Source: Lactobacillus sp.
GTDB taxonomy: Bacteria > Bacillota > Bacilli > Lactobacillales > Lactobacillaceae
DNA: 64,000 nucleotides
Assembly: GCA_022484695.1 (NCBI GenBank)
Contig: JAKVKU010000001.1
Coordinates: 62,001 to 126,000 of the forward strand
Reading direction: 5' to 3'
Of this stretch, positions 7,171-14,787 are shown in pieces. Below the pieces are notes generated by a model. It saw only the letters and a program-made list of their open reading frames with translations. It had not been told where the DNA came from and did no database searches. Position 1 is the first letter of the stretch, and each line of letters starts with the position of its first letter. The position numbers and the translations under genes were made by a program.

Positions 7171-8781
7171 TTACCTCCACTTTTCTAGTTCTCCCTTGTT
7201 TACCCTTAAGATTTGTGTATACCTTTCATCATTGACGTCATAATGATGGGCAACTTCAATTAAAGGGACTTTAAGGGAAAATAGAATATCTCTGATCAAT
7301 TTCGAGTTATCTTGATCTAAATTTGCAGTTACTTCGTCAGCTAAATAAAATTGACGTTTTCGTAAAATTGCCCTTGCAATTTCTATTCGTTGCCTTTGAC
7401 CACCCGATAAATTGCTACCACCTTCACCACATTCTAGATCTAACGCCTTTTCACCGCCAAGTTCCTGATACAAAGACAGCGTTTTTAAAACATCGACCAA
7501 TTCTGTATCTAAATATTGTGAATCGAACAGAGTAATATTATCCCGTAACGTTGCATTAAAGATAAATGGAACTTGACTTATATACGCTGTTTCAGAGGAT
7601 ATATTTTTTATCCTGTTTCCAGATTTATTTAAAGCATAAACTATCCCTTTATCCGGTTTTAGGACTTCTCTTAATAGATTCAAAATTGTTGTTTTTCCTG
7701 AACCAGATTCTCCAATAATTAAAACTTTGTCAGTATTTAAAAATGATCGATTCAAGTGTAATATCAAGCTATCGTTTACTTGGTAAGAAACATCTTCAAC
7801 CACCAACTTCGAAATTAACTCACCACTTGATGGATCATCCGGCCCTTGTGCACCATCTTCAATAAATATCCTTTTTCTTAACTCTTGAGTCGAATTGATC
7901 ACACTAATACTTGATGCAACTTCCCGAAGCGGCCCTACAACTCGATCATTTGCAAGAAATAGTGCTATTAAGACACTTATATTCAAAGAGCCTGTCACAG
8001 TAATCAAATAACATCCAATAATGAAGGGAGCAATAAAGCTAATTCCCGAAAATAAAGCAGCCATAAGTTGGGCTAGTCCTTGATTAACATTAAGTTTAAA
8101 ATAAGCTAGTTCTAATCCCTTTGTACTTTCAAATATCCTGGCGAAGGTTAGCTTTAAAACTTGGTATGTTTTAAGAACATTTGAGCCTTGCAGAGTTTCT
8201 TGAATGTTTTTTGTATAATCTTCATTTCTATTTGACCAATCATTTGTTGAGTTTCGAAGTCTTTTTGAAAATATCTTCGGAACGATCATTGGCAAAAAAG
8301 AAAAAAATATAAAAATAAGCGATACAACTACGTTCAGGTAGAGCATATATAATAGTGATGTGATAACTAATAAAATATTTGTAATCAAAGCAAACTCTTG
8401 CTGAAAGTAATTACCTTCTATTAGCTTGATATCATTATTCAATCTCGAGATAACATCTGAGCTTTGTTTGTGTTCATATGTCTTTTGAAATTCATGCCAG
8501 AAATATTTTTGTCGAACTTCAATATTTATTTCTCTAATAATATCAGCTTCCGTCCTAGTCAATAAAAAGTTAGCTAAATATATTAGAGCCCATGCGCTCA
8601 GACTGACAACTCCAAATATAGTAATATCTTGAATAGTCGATTTATCTGTAAATTTCCCGGCATTCACAATAATTGCCGAAAGGACTACTCCATTAAATGA
8701 ATAAATCACAGTCAATACGATAGCCACAAAGAACTTTTTCTTATTTACTAATTTGTAAAATATGTTGGTCACCCCCGACAT
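7171..8781 (-). CDS. ABC exporter with fused membrane and ATPase domains
   Basis: 536-residue half-transporter. Residues about 1-310 form a six-helix export domain and the rest an ATPase: Walker A GESGSGKTT near 357, signature LSGGQRQRIEIARAI near 457, Walker B FYLADEVT near 478 (LADEVTAN replaces the usual LLDEATS). There is no C39 leader-peptidase domain, unlike double-glycine bacteriocin exporters. The gene lies downstream of a 39-residue peptide gene and a trypsin-like protease, with an attenuator-like hairpin between. It most likely exports that peptide as a homodimer. The start at 8781 has a poor ribosome binding site; GTG at 8772 is an alternative. Confidence 0.88.
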   Translation of the reverse strand: MSGVTNIFYKLVNKKKFFVAIVLTVIYSFNGVVLSAIIVNAGKFTDKSTIQDITIFGVVSLSAWALIYLANFLLTRTEADIIREINIEVRQKYFWHEFQKTYEHKQSSDVISRLNNDIKLIEGNYFQQEFALITNILLVITSLLYMLYLNVVVSLIFIFFSFLPMIVPKIFSKRLRNSTNDWSNRNEDYTKNIQETLQGSNVLKTYQVLKLTFARIFESTKGLELAYFKLNVNQGLAQLMAALFSGISFIAPFIIGCYLITVTGSLNISVLIALFLANDRVVGPLREVASSISVINSTQELRKRIFIEDGAQGPDDPSSGELISKLVVEDVSYQVNDSLILHLNRSFLNTDKVLIIGESGSGKTTILNLLREVLKPDKGIVYALNKSGNRIKNISSETAYISQVPFIFNATLRDNITLFDSQYLDTELVDVLKTLSLYQELGGEKALDLECGEGGSNLSGGQRQRIEIARAILRKRQFYLADEVTANLDQDNSKLIRDILFSLKVPLIEVAHHYDVNDERYTQILRVNKGELEKWR

Positions 8782-8855
8782 ATTTATTTATCTAACTTAC
8801 CAATAGATTAACGCTAGACTTTCTAAGCTTACACTTCAATCTTTCTTAGTATAAA

Positions 8856-8885
8856 AGGCAAAGGCATTATTAATCGCCTCTGCCT
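8856..8885 (-). terminator. Attenuator-like hairpin between peptide and exporter genes
   Basis: On the minus strand AGGCAGAGGC pairs with GCCTTTGCCT (one G-U pair) and is followed by TTTATA. A second hairpin (GTTATC...GATAAC) lies between it and the peptide stop. Partial termination here would give more peptide mRNA than exporter mRNA, as is common for bacteriocin precursors. Confidence 0.55.
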
Positions 8886-8936
8886 CTTTTAGATGTAAAA
8901 ATTTTGTTATCACATTCAACCGTTGAAGATAACAAA

Positions 8937-9056
8937 TTAGCAAATTGCTAAGCTGATGGTACTTAAAACTTTACAGTTAACACTTAGACTTGAAGCTTTG
9001 CGAAGTGTTACTGACGTATCAGTAGCAATATGTTGAAGTTTTAATACTTTCTTCAT
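8937..9056 (-). CDS. Candidate class III lanthipeptide-like precursor, 39 residues
   Basis: The peptide begins MKKVLKLQHI and ends STISLAIC. AAAGGGGGTGAG lies 7 nt before the ATG, an excellent ribosome binding site. Residues 5-8 (LKLQ) match the LxLQ leader motif known from class III/IV lanthipeptides. The C-terminal half is rich in Ser and carries SSLSVNC (S22, S25, C28) and STISLAIC (S32, S35, C39), fitting the Ser-x2-Ser-x(2-5)-Cys pattern that LanKC enzymes convert to lanthionine or labionin rings. It lies 16 bp after a protease gene and before an ABC exporter. No LanKC synthetase is visible, so modification is unproven. Confidence 0.65.
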   Translation of the reverse strand: MKKVLKLQHIATDTSVTLRKASSLSVNCKVLSTISLAIC

Positions 9057-9072
9057 TTTACTCACCCCCTTT

Positions 9073-9768
9073 CTAGTCTCCCAAGGAATAAGTAAATACG
9101 TTTTCATTTTTTAGGTCATTAAATCTAGCTGCATTGAATAATTGTTGTGCATCCCTACCCCATAAAGCGGACCAGAGAACATTTCTGAATCCCTTAATAG
9201 TCGCAGAAGTAACCCCAATTTGGAGTTTAGGCTCTACAATCCAAGATCCTCCAGACATTCCTGTCTTAAATTTGGAACTGATACCAACGAGCCCAGTATT
9301 CTTGAAGAAATTTGTTTTCTGCACTCCTTGTGAATTACGATATTTATTCCTATAGAATAATCCGTTTTCAAATCCAGTCACACTAACACTTTGTTCTAAT
9401 GGTTGATTAAAATCTGGTAAGTAACCGTCGTATTTATCTAATCTGTCACAACATTCGATGGAAGGTATCATAAACGCAAAATCGTATTTCAAATCTTTTG
9501 TTGTGATCCATTTTTGCAAAACAAAAACGCGTGACAATTCAACTGGAATATCAAAATGTTTAGAAAGGGTCCAAGGCATAAACTGAACTTTGATAGGAAT
9601 AGATGTCGTAAACGGATCGTAAACACAATGGGCGGCTGTTGCAACAACACACGTTTTATTGATTTTAAGAATAGATGCGCTGGCAAGCTCAGAACGTTCC
9701 TTGCCAGAACTTAGAAATATAGATTTTAAAGATCCAATTGTTCCAGACATAAAACTATCACCATCCAT
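9073..9768 (-). CDS. Trypsin-like (S1 family) serine protease
   Basis: 231 residues with a complete catalytic triad: H47 in TAAHC, D96 in KYDFAF and S172 in GMSGGSW. No signal peptide or membrane anchor is visible, so it may act in the cytosol or leave by an unusual route. It precedes the 39-residue peptide gene by 16 bp and is co-directional with the ABC exporter. The natural inference is that it trims the leader of that peptide. Lanthipeptide leader proteases are usually subtilisin- or prolyl-oligopeptidase-like, so a trypsin-fold one is unusual. ATG at 9750 is an alternative start, since neither start has a strong ribosome binding site. Confidence 0.82.
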   Translation of the reverse strand: MDGDSFMSGTIGSLKSIFLSSGKERSELASASILKINKTCVVATAAHCVYDPFTTSIPIKVQFMPWTLSKHFDIPVELSRVFVLQKWITTKDLKYDFAFMIPSIECCDRLDKYDGYLPDFNQPLEQSVSVTGFENGLFYRNKYRNSQGVQKTNFFKNTGLVGISSKFKTGMSGGSWIVEPKLQIGVTSATIKGFRNVLWSALWGRDAQQLFNAARFNDLKNENVFTYSLGD

Positions 9769-9789
9769 TTCTGCATGCGCAATTGTTTA

Positions 9790-9818
9790 TCACTGAAGAA
9801 TTGTTGCGATGTCAGTGA
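9790..9818. promoter_or_regulatory. Inverted repeat upstream of the protease-peptide operon
   Basis: TCACTGA (9790-9796) and TCAGTGA (9812-9818) form a perfect 7-bp inverted repeat with centres 22 bp apart, two helical turns. It lies just upstream of the protease start, where a regulator would act. The binding protein is unknown; I did not find the same repeat in front of the comX-like gene. Confidence 0.45.
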
Positions 9819-9844
9819 AAAAGTCCATACAAACTGATGAATTT

Positions 9845-10141
9845 CTAAATAATTTTTTTGACGAATGCATTACGTGTATCACCCAAGAGTATTAACAAAT
9901 CTCGCACATATATTTCTTGAGGTAACTGAGCATAGTCAGAAACCACTGCTGCTTTTTTTGTAAGTTTCTCAGGAACACTCCCCTGAACTGGTGGGATAAT
10001 TCCAAGCAACGTCTTATATAATGTTGATTTGCCGCTTCCATTGTCACCGATGAAAGAAACAATGCCCTTTTCAGCCAGTGAGAATGAAACGTTTTGATAA
10101 GTGTGCGTTTCTTATAGCCCAAACCGATGTTGATTTCCAAG
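9845..10141 (-). pseudogene. Truncated, frameshifted ABC transporter ATPase
   Basis: A TTG start at 10141 behind GGAGGG begins an ABC ATPase N-terminus (EINIGLGYKKRTLIK). The frame then breaks; restoring one A in the run near AAAACG gives NVSFSLAEKG and continues to the Walker A box GDNGSGKST and PQEIYVRDLL. The sequence stops soon after at TAG 9845, about 90 residues, so the signature and Walker B parts are missing. It is a dead gene with a single-base deletion and a 3' truncation. Confidence 0.7.
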
Positions 10142-10458
10142 GAAATCCCTCCTATTTGTTTCGTTACACCAATGATACAGGCTATTTTCTTTTGAGACCA
10201 TGAGTAAAACCGGCAATTAGGAAACTTCATTGTGATCATCAAATATAATCAGCGTTATAAAAAGACCGCATCATTTTATATACATACAGTAAGTAGCGGG
10301 ACCTCTACTTCCGAAGGTGGCACTCAAAAGTTACCGCTTCGACGAACTATCTTACCACCTTCGGCGTAGATTCTTACCAAGTACTTGTCCGTTGATTCTT
10401 TAGCCGAATGATTGCTTTGATAGCTTGTTTTTCAACAGTTGCAATTTTAAGCAATGGT
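10142..10458. other. Intergenic stretch with no intact gene
   Basis: Between the ABC ATPase remnant and the IS21 remnant. A minus-strand frame read from about 10560 down to about 10390 ends in IIRLKNQRTSTW before a stop; I do not recognise it and it may be degraded transposase sequence in another frame. Otherwise I see nothing. Confidence 0.3.
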
Positions 10459-10797
10459 TCAACGACTTTGAAAATCTTGGGATCGGTACTTTCTGACCAC
10501 TCCAAAAGAATTTCCGGTGAAGAGTCGAGGAATAGTTTGTGGTTTATCTGGCATATCGTGGAAAATTGCCCAAGTTAATCCTAGAAGCTTTTGGTGAAAA
10601 GCAGTGCGACCGTCTTGGTAAAAACCGACAACGCCTTCGACTGATGGCTTATTCTTTGGCTTTTTAACTCTGGTGGGTAAGACCACCATACCATAATGCT
10701 CTGGCAATTCCCGGTAAGTGCTGTTAAGAACTTTACCTTTGCTGGTATGTTTAGTTACACCAGTTCTTAAATTATCTGGGACAAGCAACTCAGTCAC
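10459..10797 (-). mobile_element. Remnant of an IS21-family transposase (IstA-like)
   Basis: The first ~50 residues (ELLVPDNLRTGVTKHTSK, then YRELPEHYGMVVLPTRVKKPKNKPSVEG) match the catalytic-core region of IstA proteins. After VEGVVG the reading frame no longer resembles IstA. No IstB gene or terminal repeats are visible. It is a decayed insertion sequence between the peptide-export operon and the comX-like cassette, a sign of past transfer or rearrangement. Confidence 0.65.
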
Positions 10798-10947
10798 CCC
10801 GTCACTTCAAAATTTTTAAAAATAATGGTCCTTTTATTGTGAACTTGAAAGATATTACAACTTTTACACATACTGATACCGGTTCAATAAACGCAACTCA
10901 AATCTCAAATGAATATTTCAGGTTTAAAGCTCTCGACAAAGCACTCC

Positions 10948-10953
10948 TATAAT
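10948..10953 (+). promoter_or_regulatory. Possible -10 box for the comXQPA-like cassette
   Basis: TATAAT lies 44 bp before the comX-like start. No good -35 box sits at 17 bp, so the promoter may need an activator, possibly the cassette's own response regulator. Confidence 0.4.
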
Positions 10954-10996
10954 GATAGTCTTAAAACATCATTAGAAAAACTAAGGAGGTACTATT

Positions 10997-11161
10997 TTGG
11001 ATCAAGATGTCAAGCAGCAAATGGAAGCAATCGAAAAAAAAATTATTGAAGAAAGAAATTCCAAAAGTTATTCATTTAACACGGATAACGTAGAGCAATT
11101 AGTGACGGTCGCACAAGATACTTGGGTAAAATCCATTGGCAAACAAGCAAAATTTATCTAA
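10997..11161 (+). CDS. comX: ComX-like pheromone precursor, 54 residues
   Basis: Short peptide starting at TTG (10997), 6 nt behind AAGGAGGT. It begins MDQDVKQQME and ends DTWVKSIGKQAKFI. The single Trp (W43) is the residue that ComX-type pheromones carry for isoprenylation. There is no signal peptide, as in ComX. It overlaps the downstream prenyl-transferase gene by 26 bp and heads a cassette with a kinase and a regulator, the ComQXPA layout but with X before Q. The Trp is 12 residues from the C-terminus, further in than in known ComX peptides (usually 3-4), so processing at the C-terminus or a different ring may be involved. Confidence 0.7.
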   Translation: MDQDVKQQMEAIEKKIIEERNSKSYSFNTDNVEQLVTVAQDTWVKSIGKQAKFI

Positions 11162-12065
11162 TTCTGTAAGAAAAGAATACGCCAAAACTACTCAAAAATA
11201 TATTGACGGGATGAGAGATAATTACTCATCTGCCTTCGTTGACTTATTTCAAGCTAGATTACTGCACAATTGTAATGAGTCAGTTTCTTTAGGTGTTCTT
11301 TTCCTGCTAATAAATTCTTTATCAGATACGGATTATAATAAAAATAAGTTTGATTTAGCAGTAACAATAGAAGTATTGTTTTCTGTAAGCAATCTCATGG
11401 ATGATATTATCGACTCAGATAACAAAGAAAACCTACCAACAAATGAGCTCCTCATAAACAACCTTTCTTTGCTTTTCAATACCCTCCAGAGGCTGTATGG
11501 GCTAACTCAATCGACATTAGATTTTGCTCAAATTCTTCAATTCCTTAATCTGTCAATTGAGGGAGAGACCTTTGATTTCTATTCTAGTTTGACAAAGTTC
11601 TCCACTATCGAAGATTATTTTTCTAAAATGTTGAAAAAATCCACTGGTTTAATCCAATTAACCTGTTATATTGCTTGCCCCACCCTTCCAGGCATATGGC
11701 ATTCCTTTGCTGAAAATTTGGGTAATGCGTTCCAAATTTTAGACGACGCCATAGACTCTATCAATATTGCAAAGGCTGATATTAAACAATTTAAAGAAAC
11801 CCTGCCCATCATAAAAGCTACAGAATATGCTAATCGGGAAAACAACACCCTTATTACCGATATTATCAATCACCACAAACAAGATTCTTCTTCTCTGATT
11901 TTATTGGCTGAATACATCAAAAACAGTGGTGCACTTGAATATTCATTAAATGTTTCAACCCTTTATGCAGAAAAAGCCTTTCAAATACTGCGCAACGTAT
12001 TTGATTATAAAAAGTTAGCCGTTGCCCAGATCATCGACTACATTCGAGAGGGGGTACAAATTTGA
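11136..12065 (+). CDS. comQ: ComQ-like isoprenyl transferase
   Basis: 309-residue all-helical polyprenyl-synthase fold. The first Asp-rich motif is MDDIID (D89, D90, D93) and the second is ILDDAID (D203, D204, D207). ComQ uses these to bind the prenyl diphosphate and attaches farnesyl or geranyl to a Trp of ComX, then releases the pheromone. The TTG start overlaps the comX-like gene by 26 bp, and no better start exists before ATG 11211, so coupled translation is likely. Low identity to housekeeping IspA-type synthases and the gene context favour ComQ over a terpenoid enzyme. Its stop overlaps the kinase start by 4 bp. Confidence 0.8.
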   Translation: MANKQNLSNSVRKEYAKTTQKYIDGMRDNYSSAFVDLFQARLLHNCNESVSLGVLFLLINSLSDTDYNKNKFDLAVTIEVLFSVSNLMDDIIDSDNKENLPTNELLINNLSLLFNTLQRLYGLTQSTLDFAQILQFLNLSIEGETFDFYSSLTKFSTIEDYFSKMLKKSTGLIQLTCYIACPTLPGIWHSFAENLGNAFQILDDAIDSINIAKADIKQFKETLPIIKATEYANRENNTLITDIINHHKQDSSSLILLAEYIKNSGALEYSLNVSTLYAEKAFQILRNVFDYKKLAVAQIIDYIREGVQI

Positions 12066-14050
12066 TTAAAAAAGCACCATTAGTTTTGCTTTTTTCATGG
12101 TTAATTGTAATCGGTTCCACAGTTTTGATGTTCACCTCTGGTACGGCTCCCAACTGGCAATATTTTTTAATCAGCATTTATACTTTGCTATCTGGGAGCT
12201 TTATTTTTTTTAAATCACCAAAAAATGCTTCATCCCGCTTCTTTTCATACTTATCCTCAGTGATTGCGTTAATCTTTCTTTTCATTTATTCAGGCGTTGG
12301 CCCATTGAACTTCTTTGCCTTAGTTTTGCTATGTACTTGTCCAAATTTGTTGTACTTATTTTTGTTCAAATTTACTCAGTCAAATGATTATCGGTTATTT
12401 CGCAACAGCAACCTCATTTTGGCAGTTGTTGCCACTTATGCCTTTTCCACTTTCACTATGCGATTTTATCCGGATTTTCATCTTGCGTTTCTTTTGTTAG
12501 TAACTGTGGTCGTCTGTATTTGGACGATCTATCGGCAACGCACGCGTTTTTATAATGGTCGAGATTTAAAAATTTTAACCATTACATTGTTTTTTTCATT
12601 CATACCATTTATCATGAATCGTTTAATTTTCTTGGTATCTCCATTCGTACTAATTGACTCAAGAAACGCATTACTGCTAATTATGTTATTCCCAACGTAT
12701 GTTGTGGTTTTCTTCGTTCAGAATCAATTAACGCCGCTGTCAAGATTATCAATCATCTATTTGTTGTTATTCTTAATAAGCATCCCCTTGTTTATGTTCC
12801 TTCAATTCCTGAATATACAGTTCTTTAAGGGAATATTGATTACCACTTTTTTTGTTTTCATGTGTTCTATTTCATTAGCCATAAACTATTTAGCAATTAT
12901 CTTCAACAGATCAAAGGTCAAGAAGAGCATTCAATCTCAAACTAATGAAAAGATTGAAATTTTAAATCAGATCAACTACTCCAATTTTTTCAATAGCTTG
13001 TCGGATCTCGTTTTAAACGTCATCCAAAAGGAAACCCATTCTGAAACGGTGCTTGTCTTGATGGCAGATAATGGTTCACCTTTTATTTTCTGTCAAAGTG
13101 GCCAAAATATCCTAAAGACAGCCAAGCAGCTGATAAAATCAAAGCATTCTGCCCGGCAACTAGTCACGATAAATGGTGAGCTATATTACTTCATTCCCAT
13201 GTTTCAACCTCCAGAACAAATTTTTGTATGCTTCAGAACAACGGAAACTCTTGATTTAAACAAACTTGAAGCATTCATCACCCAATACAGCAATATTTTG
13301 AAATTTGCTAAATTAATGCATCTAACGGACCAGAAATACATAAGGCCCACCGTTAAAAATTCCAAGATTTTGCAAATGAAGCTCTTTAGTAGCATCCAAC
13401 AAGAAAAAAATAAGCATATCAATTACTTGCATGACACCGTGCTGCAACCAATAATTGCCCTGCGCACCCTTACCTCTAACTTGCAGGGGGATAAAGTAGT
13501 ATTAGAGCTGATTGACTCAGAGATCACAAAACTAATAGACTCTATTCGCCTTGAGATATTCGATACCTCGCCCTCCACGCTCTATCACCTATCCTTTGAA
13601 GAGAATATTCAAATTTTAATGAATCATTTAAATCAAAGGTATCCAGAGACGGACTTCCAACTATCTCTACCTGTCTATCAAAGCAATCCTATCCCTGATT
13701 TATTCGTGGCACCGGTCTACAGAATTATCAAAGAATTGAACGAAAACATTGGCAAACACGCCCAGGCTACCATTGGCAGAACGACCATTGTCATTGATAG
13801 TACCTACGTTACCATCACCGTGCAAGATAACGGTGTGGGCATGGATGATGCCATCTTGCTTGAACAGAATTTGATTCAAGCCAAGGGCCACATTGGCCTA
13901 TTATCCATCAAGAATGAAGTAAGCTGGCTGAATGGCTCTTTTAAAATCGGAAAAAATACTATCAAAAAAAATGGTACCGCTTTTAGCATTGTCATTCCCG
14001 TTAACACTCAGAGAGGAGCTGAATTCCGTGAGAATATTGCTGATAGATGA
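12062..14050 (+). CDS. comP: ComP-like polytopic sensor histidine kinase
   Basis: 662-residue kinase starting at TTG behind GAGGGGG. Residues about 1-290 contain roughly eight to ten membrane helices, the layout of ComP, which senses the ComX pheromone from outside. A linker follows, then the HisKA_3-like dimerisation helix with the phosphorylated H457 in NYLHDTVLQPIIAL, and the ATPase domain with the N-box ELNENIGKHAQA, DNGVGMDD and GHIGLLSIKNEV. This is the HPK7/NarL-type kinase class that pairs with LuxR-type regulators, consistent with the next gene. Overlaps comQ-like by 4 bp and comA-like by 23 bp. Confidence 0.88.
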   Translation: MIKKAPLVLLFSWLIVIGSTVLMFTSGTAPNWQYFLISIYTLLSGSFIFFKSPKNASSRFFSYLSSVIALIFLFIYSGVGPLNFFALVLLCTCPNLLYLFLFKFTQSNDYRLFRNSNLILAVVATYAFSTFTMRFYPDFHLAFLLLVTVVVCIWTIYRQRTRFYNGRDLKILTITLFFSFIPFIMNRLIFLVSPFVLIDSRNALLLIMLFPTYVVVFFVQNQLTPLSRLSIIYLLLFLISIPLFMFLQFLNIQFFKGILITTFFVFMCSISLAINYLAIIFNRSKVKKSIQSQTNEKIEILNQINYSNFFNSLSDLVLNVIQKETHSETVLVLMADNGSPFIFCQSGQNILKTAKQLIKSKHSARQLVTINGELYYFIPMFQPPEQIFVCFRTTETLDLNKLEAFITQYSNILKFAKLMHLTDQKYIRPTVKNSKILQMKLFSSIQQEKNKHINYLHDTVLQPIIALRTLTSNLQGDKVVLELIDSEITKLIDSIRLEIFDTSPSTLYHLSFEENIQILMNHLNQRYPETDFQLSLPVYQSNPIPDLFVAPVYRIIKELNENIGKHAQATIGRTTIVIDSTYVTITVQDNGVGMDDAILLEQNLIQAKGHIGLLSIKNEVSWLNGSFKIGKNTIKKNGTAFSIVIPVNTQRGAEFRENIADR

Positions 14051-14621
14051 TCATCAGCTTATAGGCAAAAGTCTGGAACTCACGTTTAAAAACTTCCCAG
14101 AGATCTCAGCGTTTAAATACTTAGCAAATACAGCGGATATCTTTCATACACTGGATACCTTTAAACCAGCACTAGTTTTAATGGACATTCATTTAAAGGG
14201 TGAAAATGGCCTAGATTTAGGAAAACGTATCTTACAACTTTATTCAGTGAAACTTGTGTTCCTATCTGGATTCAACTTAATCGAATACCAAAATATTGCC
14301 ATGAAATTAGGTGCTCACGGCTTTTTGAACAAGGATATTGCAGTGGATGAATTAGTAGCAAATTTAAAAAAAGTTGTGTATGAAGACAAGTTGATTTTTC
14401 CAACAAATATTGAGTCTCATAAAATAACTGATCGAGAAAAAGAAATTCTGCAATACCTTGCCCAAGGCGTCAAACAGACCGCTATTGCGACTGAATTAAG
14501 TATTTCTGAAAGAACGGTAAGGAACCATATTTACGCAATTAATGAAAAATTAAAAACAAATAGTGTGGTTTCCACAATTGTAAAAGCTGTCGAATTAGGT
14601 ATCATTGAAGTTAAGTTCTGA
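14028..14621 (+). CDS. comA: ComA-like LuxR-type response regulator
   Basis: 197 residues from GTG 14028, which has AGAGGAG about 9 nt upstream; longer frames back to 13932 lie within the kinase gene. The receiver domain begins RILLIDDHQLIGKS and has the phosphorylated Asp in LVLMDIHLKGENGLD and the conserved Lys in FLNKDIA. The C-terminal LuxR/NarL helix-turn-helix (KITDREKEILQYLAQG, then SERTVRNHIYAINEKL) binds DNA. It would be phosphorylated by the neighbouring kinase. Targets are unknown; candidates are the cassette itself and the peptide-export operon 4 kb away. Confidence 0.88.
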   Translation: MRILLIDDHQLIGKSLELTFKNFPEISAFKYLANTADIFHTLDTFKPALVLMDIHLKGENGLDLGKRILQLYSVKLVFLSGFNLIEYQNIAMKLGAHGFLNKDIAVDELVANLKKVVYEDKLIFPTNIESHKITDREKEILQYLAQGVKQTAIATELSISERTVRNHIYAINEKLKTNSVVSTIVKAVELGIIEVKF

Positions 14622-14720
14622 TAAACCGTTTAAAGCCGCTAATTATCACCTATTACGAAATCCAGTATAAACACAACATTCCATTTTTTCGAATATTTTT
14701 TAATCATTCCAGGCAAGCTA

Positions 14721-14766
14721 AAACAAGCGTTACCCCAGTTCTTTGACTGGGATAACGCTTGTTTTT
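14721..14766. terminator. Bidirectional terminator between comA-like gene and aroA
   Basis: AACAAGCGTTA with CCCCAG pairs with CTGGG and ATAACGCTTGTT, with T runs on both sides. It insulates the plus-strand cassette from the convergent aroA. Confidence 0.85.
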
Positions 14767-14787
14767 GGATTGAACTAACATTTGATC

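Noticed and set aside
9892-10242. 116-residue minus-strand ORF
   Set aside because: It is a composite of the first frame of the ABC ATPase remnant and out-of-frame sequence; the Walker A motif is in the neighbouring frame.
11136-12065. Housekeeping farnesyl diphosphate synthase
   Set aside because: Both Asp-rich motifs fit the wider family, but overlap with a Trp-containing peptide gene, the kinase and the regulator favours ComQ; no isoprenoid genes are adjacent.
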